Assembly (NCBI RefSeq): GCF_900496995.4
Contig: NC_044011.1
Location: forward strand, 11,936,041-12,000,040
Direction: 5' to 3'
From: Aquila chrysaetos chrysaetos
Lineage: Eukaryota; Chordata; Aves; Accipitriformes; Accipitridae
DNA: 64,000 nucleotides
In this document: positions 37,965-51,900 of the stretch, one piece after another
Layout of the letters: every line of letters begins with the position of its first letter
How positions within the stretch are numbered: the stretch's first letter is position 1
Notes under the pieces: model-generated
Told to the model about the DNA's origin: nothing
The model's input: the letters and a program-made list of their open reading frames with translations, nothing else
Database searches by the model: none
Position numbers and translations under genes: made by a program

Positions 37965-40861
37965 ATTTCTCTGCACCCCTCTCAAGAGGGACATAAATCT
38001 AAAGGCTCTCCTGAGAGGTCCTACTAGCTCTGCTTCAAAAGAGTTGCAGAAGAGTTGGACATTTTGGGTAGTTCTTGCCTGATTTATTAAGAAGCAAGAA
38101 TTTAAAATAGTTTGATTTTTTTCTTACATTGAATTTCTTTGAAGGGTACAAAAGAATACACTCTCATTTGTTCCCTTTTCCAAGCAGAGCAGCTGAATTC
38201 ACTTGCAGTCCACTCACTTGAAGCAAAAAGCCAGGTTCTTTTCGTAGTTCTCTATCTTGTTTTAAAGCCAATTGTTTGCTTCTGCCAACTCGTAATTGCA
38301 CGGAAAGGTTGATGTCTGTGAGTGTGAAAGGATGTTTTCTATCATTATGTCTAATGGCTGTTCTGCTCTGTTGGTGATTATTCATTTACCTCTGATGTTT
38401 GCAGCTCTTGGCGGCAGTTGCTAGAAGACTTGCAGCAGTTCAGTGTTATTTCCTATATGTCTTTCACAGAACCATTTGTTTTCTGTTCCAGGAAAACATC
38501 AACATTGTAATGCACTTTATTCCTCTGATTAATGAGAGAAGTAAACCCACCCATTTTTCTAGTTTACACTCATTTTATTCAATAAGCTACAGTTATAGGT
38601 ATTCAAGAATATTTGAATTGATAACATGCCTTGAAATTTTAATCCCTGTGTGGAAGACATAGCATTTTTACCTGATTAGTCTCACTTTTTCCTACCACCT
38701 GCTACAGGAAACAGGGATATTAGGGAAAAAGAATTTTGCAATAATCAAATAAGTTTGGCAAAGTGATATTTTGTTTCTGTGTGCTCTCTGTGACCCACCA
38801 GGAGGCAGCTGGCTTTTGTGTGCCATGAGCAATAGGTCCATCATTGGGGAATATAAATTATGACACCCTCTTTGTGAATCTCAAGACTGTGCCCAAAACA
38901 CCGTCGTACATTTCAGAGACTAAAAGTCACATTCCCTAACTAGTCCATTTTGAAAGTCCATTTAGTCAAATAGTCTTTTTCTATAATGGTTGTAGAATTA
39001 AAAGATTACTTAGTAAACGTGAAACAGGCCAAAATGAATCCTGCTGTTTACTGAGGCAGTGCCATGGACATCAGTGGAGAGATATGTATTTACAGAATAT
39101 ACATTTGGTCCAATCACTACTGGTGAAAAGCATGATACTGCATTTTAACTGACATCCTGACACCCTAAACACTTGGATAACGGTCTGCAGCCGTAAGAGG
39201 CACCCATCCCCCCGCCTTTGGTTTTAGCAGACAGTTTTACACTTAAAAGGAAGTTTATTTCTTTAAGCCTTAAAGGTAAAGCTTTTTGCTTGAATTTTTA
39301 GCAGGAAGAACTTAACTGTCTCTTACTGAATAAGTAATGATTCACTACATCTTAATCAGAGTATATGTCCTTCAGAGCCTGAGGGTCTTGTAAAATTTCA
39401 CCCGCAGCCCATTTGTAATATCAGTTTGACAAAGTTCAGCACTTGTTTGGTACCATCAAAAATGCAGACTCATTTCATCATCATTTCCCTTATACTTTCT
39501 CTGAAGGACATAAAGTTACCAGCCCAGATCTCTTGTCTGGTTTAAACAGGTATCAGATGTATAATTCCTCACAGCAGTTACGCTCATTGTTTACTACCTC
39601 CTTTCTTGTATGGTCTGATACAGTACCCAGTCACTGTTGATCAATGGGAATGTTTTTATACTGTCTTCCTATATAATTTACATGGAGCTTGGCATCTTTG
39701 GCCCCGGTTTTCCATGACAATGGAAATACCTGTTCAAGTGCAGACTACTGCACTACTCTACTCTCTTTCTGCCTAAAAAACTTTAGTTTTCTTCTCCGAG
39801 GAGTTAATCTGTTAATAAGTTCAGCCAGCCATTCTTATTCGATGCAAAATAATTAATCCTCCAAAAGCATTTCTTCACAATATTGAAGGATTTTATAAGA
39901 TCGTCTCCATTTTTATGGGGAGTTTTGCTGGGAGTCTGGTGACTGGCAGAAGACGTCAGCATACCATGGATATGGTCACCAGCAACTTCTGAATGCAAAG
40001 TGCTGCAACAGAAGCTGAGAGCTTGGCAGCCCAAAACCTTCTCTGAAAAATAGCCAGTTTGGTACAGCAAATGAAAAGCCAAGGGCTTCAGTAGAGGAGA
40101 GTAATAGATTTTCTTCTGGGTAAACATCATCATCCTGTAAAATGTCCCTCAGGACTGATTCTGTGGGTATGAACAAGAGGCTTAAGACAAATTTTGCCAT
40201 GCAAGTGAATAATCTGTCACTCACCTTCCTTCAGTTTTGCTGCTGCTAGTGGGCCTCATACAGGTTCTGCTGGCATGTGATGTAAGGTTCTGATAACTTT
40301 GAGTGGATTTTTTTAAAAGGCTGGATAATTTCATGCAATCATTAACCACCTCTCGCTGCTTGGCATGCTGAAATAATAAGGGTAATTGAATATCACACTT
40401 CTGGGTGAAAGCTAATTGCCTGCAGGACTCTGGAAGGATGTTTCTTCCCTGTACACCACATAGCATAATTGGATAGGTAATAGGCATTATGGGAGCCTTC
40501 CACCTTCCTCAGGAATATCAGTGCAGAAGGCAAAATGTCACATTAGATGAACAAATGATTTAATCCAGTATGGCGAGCCCTCTGCTCCAATGGTGCCACG
40601 GTGAGCAACCAGTTGGATTGCAGGATATGCACCTGCCATTGTGTAATGAGGTCCTGAGTAACCTGGGTCATTATTTTTAACCTGAAATGCCAGCAAAAGC
40701 CCCAAACTTCTCAAAGTGCTCATTTCTATGGCAACCTCCATATAAAGTATTGTTCAGTTGTGAATTAATATGTATTTATGCTTAAATGAGAACCAGGAGT
40801 GACTATTCCTGGTTTTACAAGCACACCATCCCCTGAATCCCCTTAATCTTCTCTGTGTGCT

Positions 40862-41052
40862 GCTGAATGTCAGGTAATGGAGAGGCACAGTGTGAGCTCA
40901 ATTAGTTTAAAATCTTATCAGTGTAATTGGGCAGGATGAGCTGTATTAGCTTGCCAAATAGGACTCAACACTTTGAAGTTATTTACTCAATTTTATATTC
41001 TTCCAAATGCAATTAATTGCATAACCATTAGCAACTAATATTAATTAATTAA
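40862..41052. promoter_or_regulatory. Candidate homeodomain/POU site cluster
   Basis: The segment is dense in TAAT/ATTA cores: GGTAATGG, CAATTAGTTT, GTAATTGGG, then a perfect 16-bp palindrome ATGCAATTAATTGCAT (41007-41022), CCATTAGC, and a perfect 12-bp palindrome TTAATTAATTAA (41041-41052). The 16-mer places two octamer-like ATGCAAT sites back to back. Such clusters are typical of distal developmental enhancers, but AT-rich DNA gives such sites by chance, so this is inference. Confidence 0.3.
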
Positions 41053-42599
41053 CGGGGTTCCAAAATAATTGTATGTGATAGACATCACCAAATGAGTCCT
41101 TTGAGATGACTGGAATGTAGGGAAGGGGATTGCTACCATGAATACCAAATCTCCTCAGCAGATTGACTCACCTACAAATCATGTTCAGGAATGATTAGAA
41201 AAACGGCCAATGCTAAAGACAACTCTGGAGCACGTGCTGCCACACACATGGTTTCAGCATGGAAATGTGGAGTGTTATTTAATCAGAATAACCTTGGTGA
41301 AAACAGGACTTTCAAAAAGCTATCTACAAGAGTGACCTTACTACTTTCATCTGCCTTAAACAAACAGCATTTCACTGACTTCAACAAATTTCTGTCCTTC
41401 GAGCTCTTTTTTCCTAGCTAAACATTCTTCCCTACAATTTCAGCTAATTGGGCTGAAATCTTTCCATGTAACAAGCCATTTATTTGGGGTTTTTTTTGCC
41501 AAGAAGCCCTGCCTGTGCTTGTCAGCACACCACTGATCTGTTTCCTTCCCTGCACCACCAGAATAGCCTCCGTCCGAGAAAAGCAAGCACATTGAAGGTA
41601 TGTTCTGGGCTGCTGCTTGTTGCTCTGTTTTCTTGCAGACAGCAATGCAGACGCTACACAAAATTACATCACTGCCCGTCCAGTTGCTAAATTAAAATTC
41701 CAGAATACTGTTGCTATTATGCCATTAGAAGTGCCATCGTTTATAGCAGTTGTAAAGCCTGAATGCCTGTGGTTATCTCAGGTCCTGAACCGCCTTACTA
41801 GCTAGAACAGGCTGTTAGGATCCTGACCAATTTTCTGCCATGTGTCCATCATGCGTTAGCAGGGTACTGCTGTTATGATCAAAATTTTCAGGACCAAGTC
41901 TTCATTTGACATTCCTGACTTGGGCTATCTAGGGAGCCTGTGTTTCGGTGGGATGAGTATGTGAGCTGGGCTCCATCAGTACCCACTGATTTTCTGCAAG
42001 GACATGAGCACCTCTGAGACTCAGAAAGCATATCGTATGTAAGAAAATTCAGAAGCAACTGGAAATTAGTGGGGTTTGATCAAAATACTAGCTACAGGGT
42101 GTGATAGGTAGACCAGATACCTTCCACATGATACCTGTAATACAAATAGGCTTAAAACAGGTAAGGGATGAGATGAAGTGAGATTTATTTTCAGAAAATT
42201 ATATTAGTTGAATATTCATTTTTAGCTACACTTTTATCTGAAGGTCCCTTGCTGTTTCTGCTGGATTCTGCTTTGCTTCTGTCCTTCACTGTGGGACAGT
42301 GTTGTTATACACAATTAAACACATTTCCAATTTGTGCTTCTGAGACTGTGGCAGCTGTACTTCAATAAAGGGTGAAGACAGACCAGATGGATAGAAGGTG
42401 AAGTGCTGTCAGTCCTTTGGGATGGAAGATGCCACAGAAATGCAAACAGAACCTAGAGTTTGTAAGGGAAAATAATGTCCTGACAGTCTGATGAAAGATT
42501 AACCCAGAACCCCCTCGTCCTCCCAAAAAATTAAGATCTGGGAAGATTGATATGAGTGCACTGTCAAGTACTTCATCTTTTTTATCCTTTTTTAGCTGC

Positions 42600-42617
42600 T
42601 TTTTTTTTTTTTTTTTT
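42600..42617. repeat. Poly(T) tract
   Basis: A run of 18 T, the longest homopolymer in the window. On the minus strand it would be an A tail, but the sequence before it is not recognisable as a retrocopy. Confidence 0.8.
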
Positions 42618-44813
42618 ATGAGAAACTGTACCAATCTAATCTGAATGAGGAAAGTCACCTTCCCTGATGCTCAGTTTCATTTCCTCAAGCAATAGAAATG
42701 AAAATGAAAATTCCATTTTAAAAACATGAAAAGGGGAACATTCTCGTGAAGGTAGAAAAAAAATCTTCAACAGCCCCACATACAAAACTTTAAAACTATC
42801 ACTTACATCCTTAAAAAATGAAGCCCTACGAGTCAGGCTGTTGAAACCCATATGTGGGTGCTACTTTTTTTTTCCTCGGAGACCAAAAGAAACTGCAGTG
42901 ACTTAAAAATTCAATAAATGCATAACAAGGGAACACTTGAGAAGGGAAGGAGAGAGGGGAGACAGAGATGAAGTCAAGTTAATTTGGAAGACGCTTTAAG
43001 AAAAGAATACGAACGCTGTTACGACAGTTCTTCTGGGACTCCCAGTCCTGCACATTAGTAGGTAATGAAAGAAGGTGCTGATGTGTAGATCAACATTTAA
43101 ATCCATACCCCTTTTGGCAAAGCATCTTAATCTTTACTTCTCACTTTTTACAATGTATCTATTTCACGTGCGTGTGCTCCTATTTCTTACAGGCCAGATG
43201 TTGCACATCCGAAGCAGTGCTAAGTCCTGTGAGATCAATGAAACTTTTAACCTGAACTACAAAGCAGGATATCATTATGTTTCCATGTGTTAATCTTTAT
43301 GATTCTGAGCAAAGCAACCACCTGTGGCAGGGTATGAATTCCCTGATCCCAGCGGTAAGCAACTCTTCACCTCGCCAGTTCTAGCCAAGCCAGAAGTAAT
43401 GAATTGTGTGAATATCTGCTCCCCTGTGGGGTTTACAGATCGGCCCTTTGTGTATATATTACAGCAAAGATTTCCAGTCAGCCAGCTTGACATTCTTCTA
43501 CGAATTGACTGTGAAATGATACAGATAAAGGGCAGTATGCCCAGGAATAACCAATTCAAGCGTGGCAAATACTGACTGAAACAGAATATTTCAGATTATG
43601 AGGGGCTTGCTTGGATTTTTCCATAAGCACCTGAGACATACTCAGCATTTGCATTCCCAGTATCCCCACCTGCTTTACAGACATGCCATCCAGTCCCAGC
43701 AGCAAGAGGAGCTCATTGCACTGGCTGCTCTGTAGACAGAGAGCTGAAAAAATTGCCCTTGCCCAAAACTATACAAAGAAATATGGGTTTCTACAGGTAC
43801 ACGTTTTTACCCAGTTTTGGAGAGGTAAAAGGAACAAAGGAAATAAATCCTGGCTTGCTGAGGTCTATGACCTGAAAACTCCAGGGAGAGAGGATGAGCA
43901 ACGATGGAGGAAACCTGCTCTCACACACGTGGTGCCTTGGGGACACGTAGCCCTGGCACAATCTGTTCCATCAAGTGAGACCAAGACAAAGGCGCTTTTA
44001 GGTGGGTCTCTCAGGAACTTGCCCTTTCCACAGCAAAGTGTTTTCCCTGCAAAATGTCATCAGAGCTCCCTGGGCTCTCTTGTCAAGATGTCCCTGTTAG
44101 AGAGTTAATCACAGAATTTATATGAGATACGAGGTAAATTGTAGGGGAGGTTCATCCTACCTCCTTTTCATAGTAACTTACAGATGTTAGAATGTGAAAT
44201 ATTGTGATATGAGAATGCACTATTCCCTCAGGAGTATCTCAGGGGGAAGTAGAAGAGAATATAGCTGAATTTAAGGAAATTTCCCAGTTACAATATGGCC
44301 ACTTGCAGGGTAAATGGCTGCTCTTTGCCAAGTGCAAAAGCATTATGATACAGCATAGAAGAACAAGCCTATGGCAAAGGCAAACTGTAAGCACCACAGA
44401 AGGTAGTATTAAAAAAAGGATCTTCTGTGGATTTCTGTATTTCCCCCATATCATGTATATTTTTCAGTCAGCAAGACACAGAACAAAACAAAAAAAACAA
44501 AACCCAGCATTTTGTGTTTGGGCCCGTATGTGGACTGCAGACTTTGATGACTAGGTGGGTAACAGACTTTTTTATTAGGATCCCTCAAACACCAGGATCT
44601 GTAAAGCTAGAGCCTTTTTCCCCCTACTTTCTTGGGTATGCTGGGAACATTTTGACAGAGTTGCTAAACCATACACACACGGGTGTTTACATAGTTCCTT
44701 CTCCTGGTGTGCTTTCCCTCACTTTCCAGGTCTCTCATTGCCTTTTCAAGCTGGTTTCTCCAGATATCCTATTTTTATAAAATTAAATAACAACTATTCT
44801 TTGCGTTTCTCTT

Positions 44814-44835
44814 TGCCTGTCTGCCCAGACAGGCA
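44814..44835. other. Near-perfect hairpin palindrome
   Basis: A 10-bp stem (TGCCTGTCTG and its complement) closes a two-base CC loop. It carries paired GTCT/AGAC cores, which SMAD proteins can bind. No RNA gene is recognisable around it. Confidence 0.5.
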
Positions 44836-45895
44836 GTGGGCTGGCTTGGTGGGCAGGCAGAAGGTCTGGGCTCTCCCCTGCTCTCTGCAACCTGCTGGCA
44901 GGAGGCTGAGCAGGATTTCATCGCGATATCCCAAACACATTTTGTGACGACTCTCAAAACCTTCCTCATATAAGAAGGTTTGTGTGGGTTTTTTTAAGCA
45001 TTAGTCTGTCTCTGGTTTTGTGCCAGGCCGCAACAGCTGACATTTCTATAAACTCTGCCTAACGCTAATCCCCGCGGACAGATGTAGGGGCACGCCATGG
45101 TGAGCAAGGGGCTCCCTACACTGGCTTTGCTCTTGTTTTCTGTGTTCCTTTTTCTCCCTGAGGGCAAGACGTGCCCCAGGCGAGGAGTCTGCTGGACTGC
45201 CAGCGCCCACAACGCCACTGCAGTGGGCACTCACCAGCTTGGGCCTAGGGTATTTAAAGATTGTTTATAGGTCTGAGGTGAGGGGCCGGTCTCTGCTGTG
45301 AGGCTGCCCTCAAATCTGCTCCTCTGGCACACAGGCACTTCTCACCAGGAGGGCACAGCCCGTCTGTGCACAGTGGAGCTCTCCCAGACTGCAGTGAACT
45401 CCCACAGCAACTGAAAAATCATCCCTCACCTTGACATCCACTTTCAGGTCATGATTTTGTATGTCCTGTTTTTCATGAATATATTTCCTGAGGGACTTCA
45501 GCCTAGTTCAGAATTCCCCCACTGTGGCACAAGCTGTTTGAGGGCAGCAGATGAAGAGTGTGGGAAAGGCTACAAAGGCATGTGCCCTTTCTCTTTCCTT
45601 TTCTTCTTTCCCCCGTCACTACCATTTTTAGAAAACCACCAGTAAACTGGGTTTCCTATGACTGCTCTGCAACTATAGTATTCCCCTTTAAATTTTTATT
45701 TAAATTGTTTGGTCATTTGGGGAAAAGAAGAAAAAGACAACAGGAAAATTAAATTCTTTACATTATGAACCTATGATGTTTCTCCATTCTGAACTATAGC
45801 TTTTGCTGGCAGTATTTGGTTATCTTATATGGGCTAAGAGGAAGAAAAGAAACATTTCCCATTTGGTGAGCATCACCCAACCTTCCCTCTTCTCC

Positions 45896-45909
45896 TTTTT
45901 TTTTTTTTT
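45896..45909. repeat. Poly(T) tract
   Basis: A run of 14 T inside a longer pyrimidine-rich stretch (about 45884-45921). Confidence 0.8.
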
Positions 45910-48900
45910 CTTTCTTTCTAGCAAATGTTTGCAAGCTATTGAATAAAACAGGGATTGCACATACACACTTTTTTTGTCTCTGATGACAGATGACAGCCTC
46001 AGAAGGAGCCAAGATCCAAAAACCCCCTTAGTTTCTGGGGTGCCAGCAATGTCAGCAGGGAGCACTTCCACATCTTCTGTACATCAGCCACCAGGGATGG
46101 GATTTACAACACTGAAGACACTTCAGACAGTTTAGGCTTCAGAGCACAACTGGCACACTTACTGGCTGTGGGTATCTTAAATGCTGATGTGAGCATATGC
46201 CACCACTTCTCTCATTTCTTCTGAAATACCAGGGATTATTATGATATCTTTGGCATAATAGCCTACTCATAAGAACACTTGCTTTGGAAATGAGCATAAA
46301 ATCTGCAAGTTGATTTACCAATAAGCTCTAGGCTAGGCTGCAGTATGGTGGGATCAAGTCACCCACTCCCCCCCAGCTCCAGCATCATGCCAGAGCTGTG
46401 CCAGTCTGCAAGAACATATTTGAATTTTCATTGGGCCAGAGAAAGGGAAAACACAACAGAGATGGTGGTGGTGGGATCTAAAGACAAGGACGCTCATGGT
46501 TGACAAGGAGTCTGGTGGTGTCCTTCCTGCTCTCCAGGATGTTTCTGGCTTGTTAAGGCTCTATAACATAAATTTCCTTCACATGCTATACAACTCAGAG
46601 TCTAGGGCCACATCCTGGGAGACATGGTCTGAAACATTTTGGGCAGAGCAGTGAATTAAGCCTAGGGTCCCATTTTCTAGGCCAATATTTTAAGCCCTGC
46701 ATAATCACGATAAGCACTACAGCTGTCACTGCCTCCCTACCACCCTGAAAGACAAGGGTGAGTTAGCAACTTCATTACAAAGGAGAGGTGTCTCCTCCGG
46801 GAATGGTGCGATGCCCCGTGTCCCAGGCGGGCAGAGGTGTTTACCTGAAGTTCTCCCAAGCTAGGCGTAGGCATCAGATTTGCATCTGCCCTCTGATTTT
46901 CTTTTAGGTATCTCCAGGTGACTCCTCGGCCAGCATGCAGGTGGCATATGGCAGCTGGGACACCCAACAATATAGCCTCATCTGGTCCCTAAAACTTACG
47001 TGGTTTGATTCAGTTTTCAGCTGTAATAAAAAGAAAAAAGCTTATTAAGAAACTTCTTGCTGCCTGCTCTGTAGTTGGGGTACTACAACTGCTGTAGGTC
47101 ACATACCCAGAAATAAAGCTCTGGGGAAAGGGATGGGGATTGGGACAAGGACTTTAGGGGGCATTAATCAGAAACATGCTTGGGCACATACATGAGGACT
47201 CTCATTCCTTTAAGTTACCCTCCATTACTTCTAGGTCTTTTATCTATGCATATATGCATCAGGATTTTTATAAATAAAATAATTCACCAGAATTACAGTA
47301 GTGCAAGCACCAAAGGAGCCACACAGCAATGCTAATGTAATGATTGCTTTCACTTGGTGGTTTAATCACTCAGAAGCACCATTTGGTTCCTGCAGGATTT
47401 TTGTATCATCAGGCCTCTGTGAGACGGCCAGATGAGTGCGGGCGCTTACTTTCCTCTTTGTGCTGGTGGCTTCTGAGCAGGGGCACTGAACAAATGGAAA
47501 TCAGAGGTAAGCAAGAGTTAAAAGAATGAAAGCTATGTGGGAATGGCATGCACACTTTATTTAATACCTTAATAAACCAGAAGGTTTTTGTGGCAGCAGA
47601 TAACAAACAGGGATAGAGGGAAAAAGTTTGTCTCAAGGAAAGCAGAGGTTTAGAAGTGACCTTTGAAATGTCTACACCTAAACAAAGGCTCAGAGCAGGG
47701 AGTTCCACTTTAAAACAGAACAAAATGAGTTTAGCTCCGCAGCAATACTGTTGGAGCCCTCATGGTCAGCAAAGCATTTGCAGATGAGCTTGTGTTTATG
47801 TTTGGGATAAGGTTTTGTTTATTCCCATTGGACTTCATCAAGTGTTTAATATTCTGTTATGTATGTGCTTAACAGAGCACACGCTTCTCTGATGGAAAAG
47901 GTGGAGAAGAGATTAATTACACTCCGCTCCGACTCTTTCAGTACAAAAACTAGGGGATACGAAATGCACTGCAAAACAAACAAAATAATGTGGCTATTCC
48001 TCCAGCGTGTAACAGACTTGTGGAGTCAGAGGCCACTGTGAATGCTTGAAGCCTATGCCCACAGAAGACTGTGCAAGGACTTGAATAGAGATATATTACA
48101 AATTACTAAACAGAGAAATTACACCAGCTCTGGAAATCCCTTGAGCTACAAATGGTCAGATCAGATCCTGGGGCAGCAGAGTACCCTCTGTGTTTGCCCT
48201 GGTCTAACTCTGCCCTTGGCTTCTGCTTGCAGCCACCGTCCAAGTCAGGGTGTTGGGCTGGGTGACCTCATGCAGCCATGGCCTATGGGAAAACAACGAT
48301 ATTAGCCTCCTTTTAGAAATACAGAAGCCAAGATTAAGTCTCAGACCCTATTTCCAGGATAGCCCCAGGATGCAACTCATGTTTTCAAGCTAAGCAAACA
48401 AGCTAGGCCTAGGGATCACCCCAGAATTCAGAAAAGAAATCTTATTCTTACAAGCCCCTGGGAGACACCAAGTATAAATCAAACCAATCTCCAGCTGTTG
48501 GCAATCTGTTGTCACCGACTGTCCTCACTGAGCCACACACTGCCCTGTCGAAGCTCCACTGCCAAACAGAGGTCCATGGGCTTCTGCCACTTCCCTTCCA
48601 GGACGGACAAGTGGAGTACAGAGCAAACTCAGGGCAGCCCACTTACTGTGCGGCACTTCAAAACGCCTCTCAGAAGTCACTAGGCTGTAAAATGCCAATG
48701 CAGCTCTGGTAAAGAGGGCTGCTTGTCTTAGCATTTGTGTTGGGTTAACTGTTAAAAAATTTGACTCAATATTTTATGAAATCAAACAGCAGAATAGCCT
48801 TGAGCTCGGTTCTGTCAGGGTCAGGTACCCCCTTACAGCCCTACTTGTCAGCCGCTGGGGCGATCGGCTCCTGCGCAGCTGAGGCATTCTGCAGGGCGCA

Positions 48901-51900
48901 GAACTGCTGCTGGCAACAGCCGGGAACACTGGCTGAAGGAACTGTAGTACAGGCCACGAGCAGAGGGGAATGATAACCAATGGTAATCAGTCAACAGCTT
49001 CAACACATCCATGCCAAAACCTAGGCAATGAAAGAACCAGATATAGAAAAATACAAAAATAAGCAGAGAACCCTTCATAAGAAACTGCTGTAGCTCTGGT
49101 ATCTGGTATGCAGCTCCAAAGGCCTCTGTATGAGGCATACATCAGAATTTAGTAGTATTTGTGTGCTGAAGAGACCAAAAGACCATTCACAACCATTGCA
49201 AGTTGCCAAGTGTTCTTCGAGACTAGCTCTCTTCACTGAAGGAGAAGGAAACACGTAAGGGTTTCCTGAGTAGGAACTGGTGTGGGAAAAAACAACGCAT
49301 TAGTTCAAATTATGTCTAAGGACTGATGGAAAAATCATGCTCAACTGTAGTTTTCAGATTCTTCAGCAGGGAGATTTCTATCTACCTATCTGCTATGATT
49401 TCTGCACATCTCCTGGAGGTGATCCAGAGCCATGCAGAATCATTACATGGTTTTGGGCTTCTCCCCACCGGGTTCAAGCACTATGAAGGAACAGGTGAAA
49501 AGAAGGAGCTGTGGCACTGCAGTAGGTACAGTATTGCTCTCATATTTGGCAAATCTGGAACGAGCAGTTACCAAGATAGGGTAAGGGATAAAAATTGCAC
49601 AAGTCAAAGAATTCCCCTCAAAATTTCTGTAGTATTTGAGTCTGTTTCAAATGGGAGGAGAAGCAGGGGCAGAAAGCAAGCGGAAGAGTAGAAGAGTAAA
49701 CGTGTACAGACTAAAGAAATGTGTACAGACTAGAGAAAATCACACTCATGCATAACACGACAGAAATATTGCTAAAAACTGCAGGCTCTCCCCAAGACAC
49801 TGCAGAGCTCATTTGCATTTCCAGCCATTATGTATCTGACACATACGGATTCATCCTTTTAATTCGCAGTCTTGAAAACTCTGATCTTTGGTAGGCTTGC
49901 TTTTCATTGTCTTTCTTTTCCAAGCAGACGTGTGGCACATGAACACAGATGCTCAGACAACTCTGCTGATGTGCACAACACAGTTGTCAGGTACTGTATT
50001 TGCAGTGAAGTTTCAACACTTATTATCACCCATTCCCTTGAAAACCAAAGTCACTTCACTTTACTGCCTTACACAGCTTGTTTGAGTCACAGTCATGTAA
50101 CAAGCAAGTGTCCTTATCCTTTTCTAAGGGCTCACAACTCGTGGCATTTGCTGGGGGCATTTTGGTTGCAGCAATGCACCATTTTGGAACTTGTCTCATC
50201 AAAAATCAAGGTAGAGAATGCAGCAAAGCACTTAGGCATCAAGTGTAAAATTTGCAACTTGAAATCCCCAGGACTATTCTTGTACTTAAATTTCCACAAG
50301 CGGTAAGTGCTTTGTTAGATCATTTTCTATCTAAAGGAGATGTCTCCTGAGCAGAGCTTTTCAGAGCACAGAAGGAGAATCAGCAGATCGTCTGCCCAAA
50401 CCCACAGCTAAAAAAAGGGAGGAAAGGTATGTTGATGTGCCTAAACATGTCTTCTGTTTGACTTTAACAACTGTTTCCAAATCATTTTCTCTCTTGCCTT
50501 GTCAAATGAAAAGCAGATAGTAGCAGGATAAATATTCTGGTAACTACTGCATTTCTCACAAGTGTTTGTTTTACAGGAGTGGGGTTTTTAACACAAATTT
50601 GCACACGGTGAACCCTGGATCTTCACAGCAGCACAAAAAACATAACAGTTTCAGAAACAGTTTCAAACCTAGCTATTTTTTATATTTTCTGTGCTACCCA
50701 AGCATAGGTTTTAGTTTGGAACATAAGACAGTAGTTGAGTAAAAAGAAGATAACTGCACATTCTAAGCTCAGTAATACCCCAACAAACCAGGATGATCAT
50801 CATTAAAAGCACAGAAATTACCGTGGATACATATAATTTATATCAATTCTCCTATGATTCCTTGCGGGCTTGTTTTTTGTCTTTTTAAATCAGGGTGCCA
50901 CTGAAAGACACCTTGAAATTACTGCTCTTCAGGAAAGCAAAATAAAACCATGTTTACAGCTAAAATTAAGTTATTGATTCCAGTTCCATAAGCAGAAATA
51001 CACAAACGGCAGAGCTCAGCATTTTCCAAAGTGTACTCAACTCATGTTCCCAGCAATCAAGAGAGACCTAATCAAATTTTTTCCTCTCAGAAATAATGAT
51101 CTCGGCAGATTTTGTCAAATAGCTTGCCAGGCTTTGCTGTTCCTGTGGATATTGTGTGCTTTCGGTGATCGCTGGGTGCTGAGATGTATTTGTGTCTCAC
51201 TGCCGCAGTTCCTCAGTCCCTGTGCTCGTGTCTGCTAACTGCTGAATGAGAGATTTCCAAGTGCACTGAAAGAAGAGTGATGATGTGACTGCGGCGGTCG
51301 CACCGCTGCCTCCAGGGAGCAAGCCGTGCTCGCACCTCATCTCTGAGCCTTTGCTCTGAGTCCTGGCTATTTCCCAGCCGCTCTTGGTTCACACAGCTCT
51401 GCCTGGACTGCCTGCCTTCCGTGGCCTCAGCCTGCGTCCCAAGCCCTCACTCTCTCCTCTGCTTCTTTCCATGTGACATGAGACCACTGGAAGGAAGGCC
51501 ACCTGGCCACTTGCTCTGCCTCATCTCAGCAGACCACTCCTTTCTGCAGATCATATATGTTCCTACTCCTGCTTCTACATCTTTCACTGGTGGTCTAGTA
51601 TATCTAGTCACTGCCTTATGAAATGTTTTGTAGTCCTTTGCATGAGAATTACTGCAGAATAATGCATTTATTTTACCATTTAGGAAGAGTGGAAGATGTC
51701 AGAAATTCAGAGCAGCATTTTCTACTTTAGTTGCCCATAGTTGGGTATCTAAATTAAGTTAAATTTTAAAAAAAACAAACCTAAAACCACACCACAAATG
51801 AGATTTTCAGTGGTGCTGACAACACCCTATCATTATTGCTTTCATTATTCTCTGAAGAGGGCACTTGGATGGAAAGTGCCATATAAGGCAGCAAGAAAAT

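Larger units (their letters stand above)
27049..40861. other. Intergenic, no gene recognised
   Basis: The first 900 bases (to about 27960) stay GC-richer than the rest and hold overlapping open frames on both strands without known motifs. Beyond that the DNA is AT-rich. It contains the homopolymer, AT-repeat and G-rich tracts listed separately, plus an ATGCAAAATAATTAAT homeodomain/POU-like site at 39842-39857. Confidence 0.6.

Noticed and set aside
42600..42617. Poly(T) as the A tail of a processed pseudogene
   Set aside because: The adjoining minus-strand sequence shows no recognisable coding remnant.
49326..50306. Two plus-strand frames of 121 and 144 codons
   Set aside because: No conserved motif or family resemblance, and Cys/His spacing does not fit a zinc finger.
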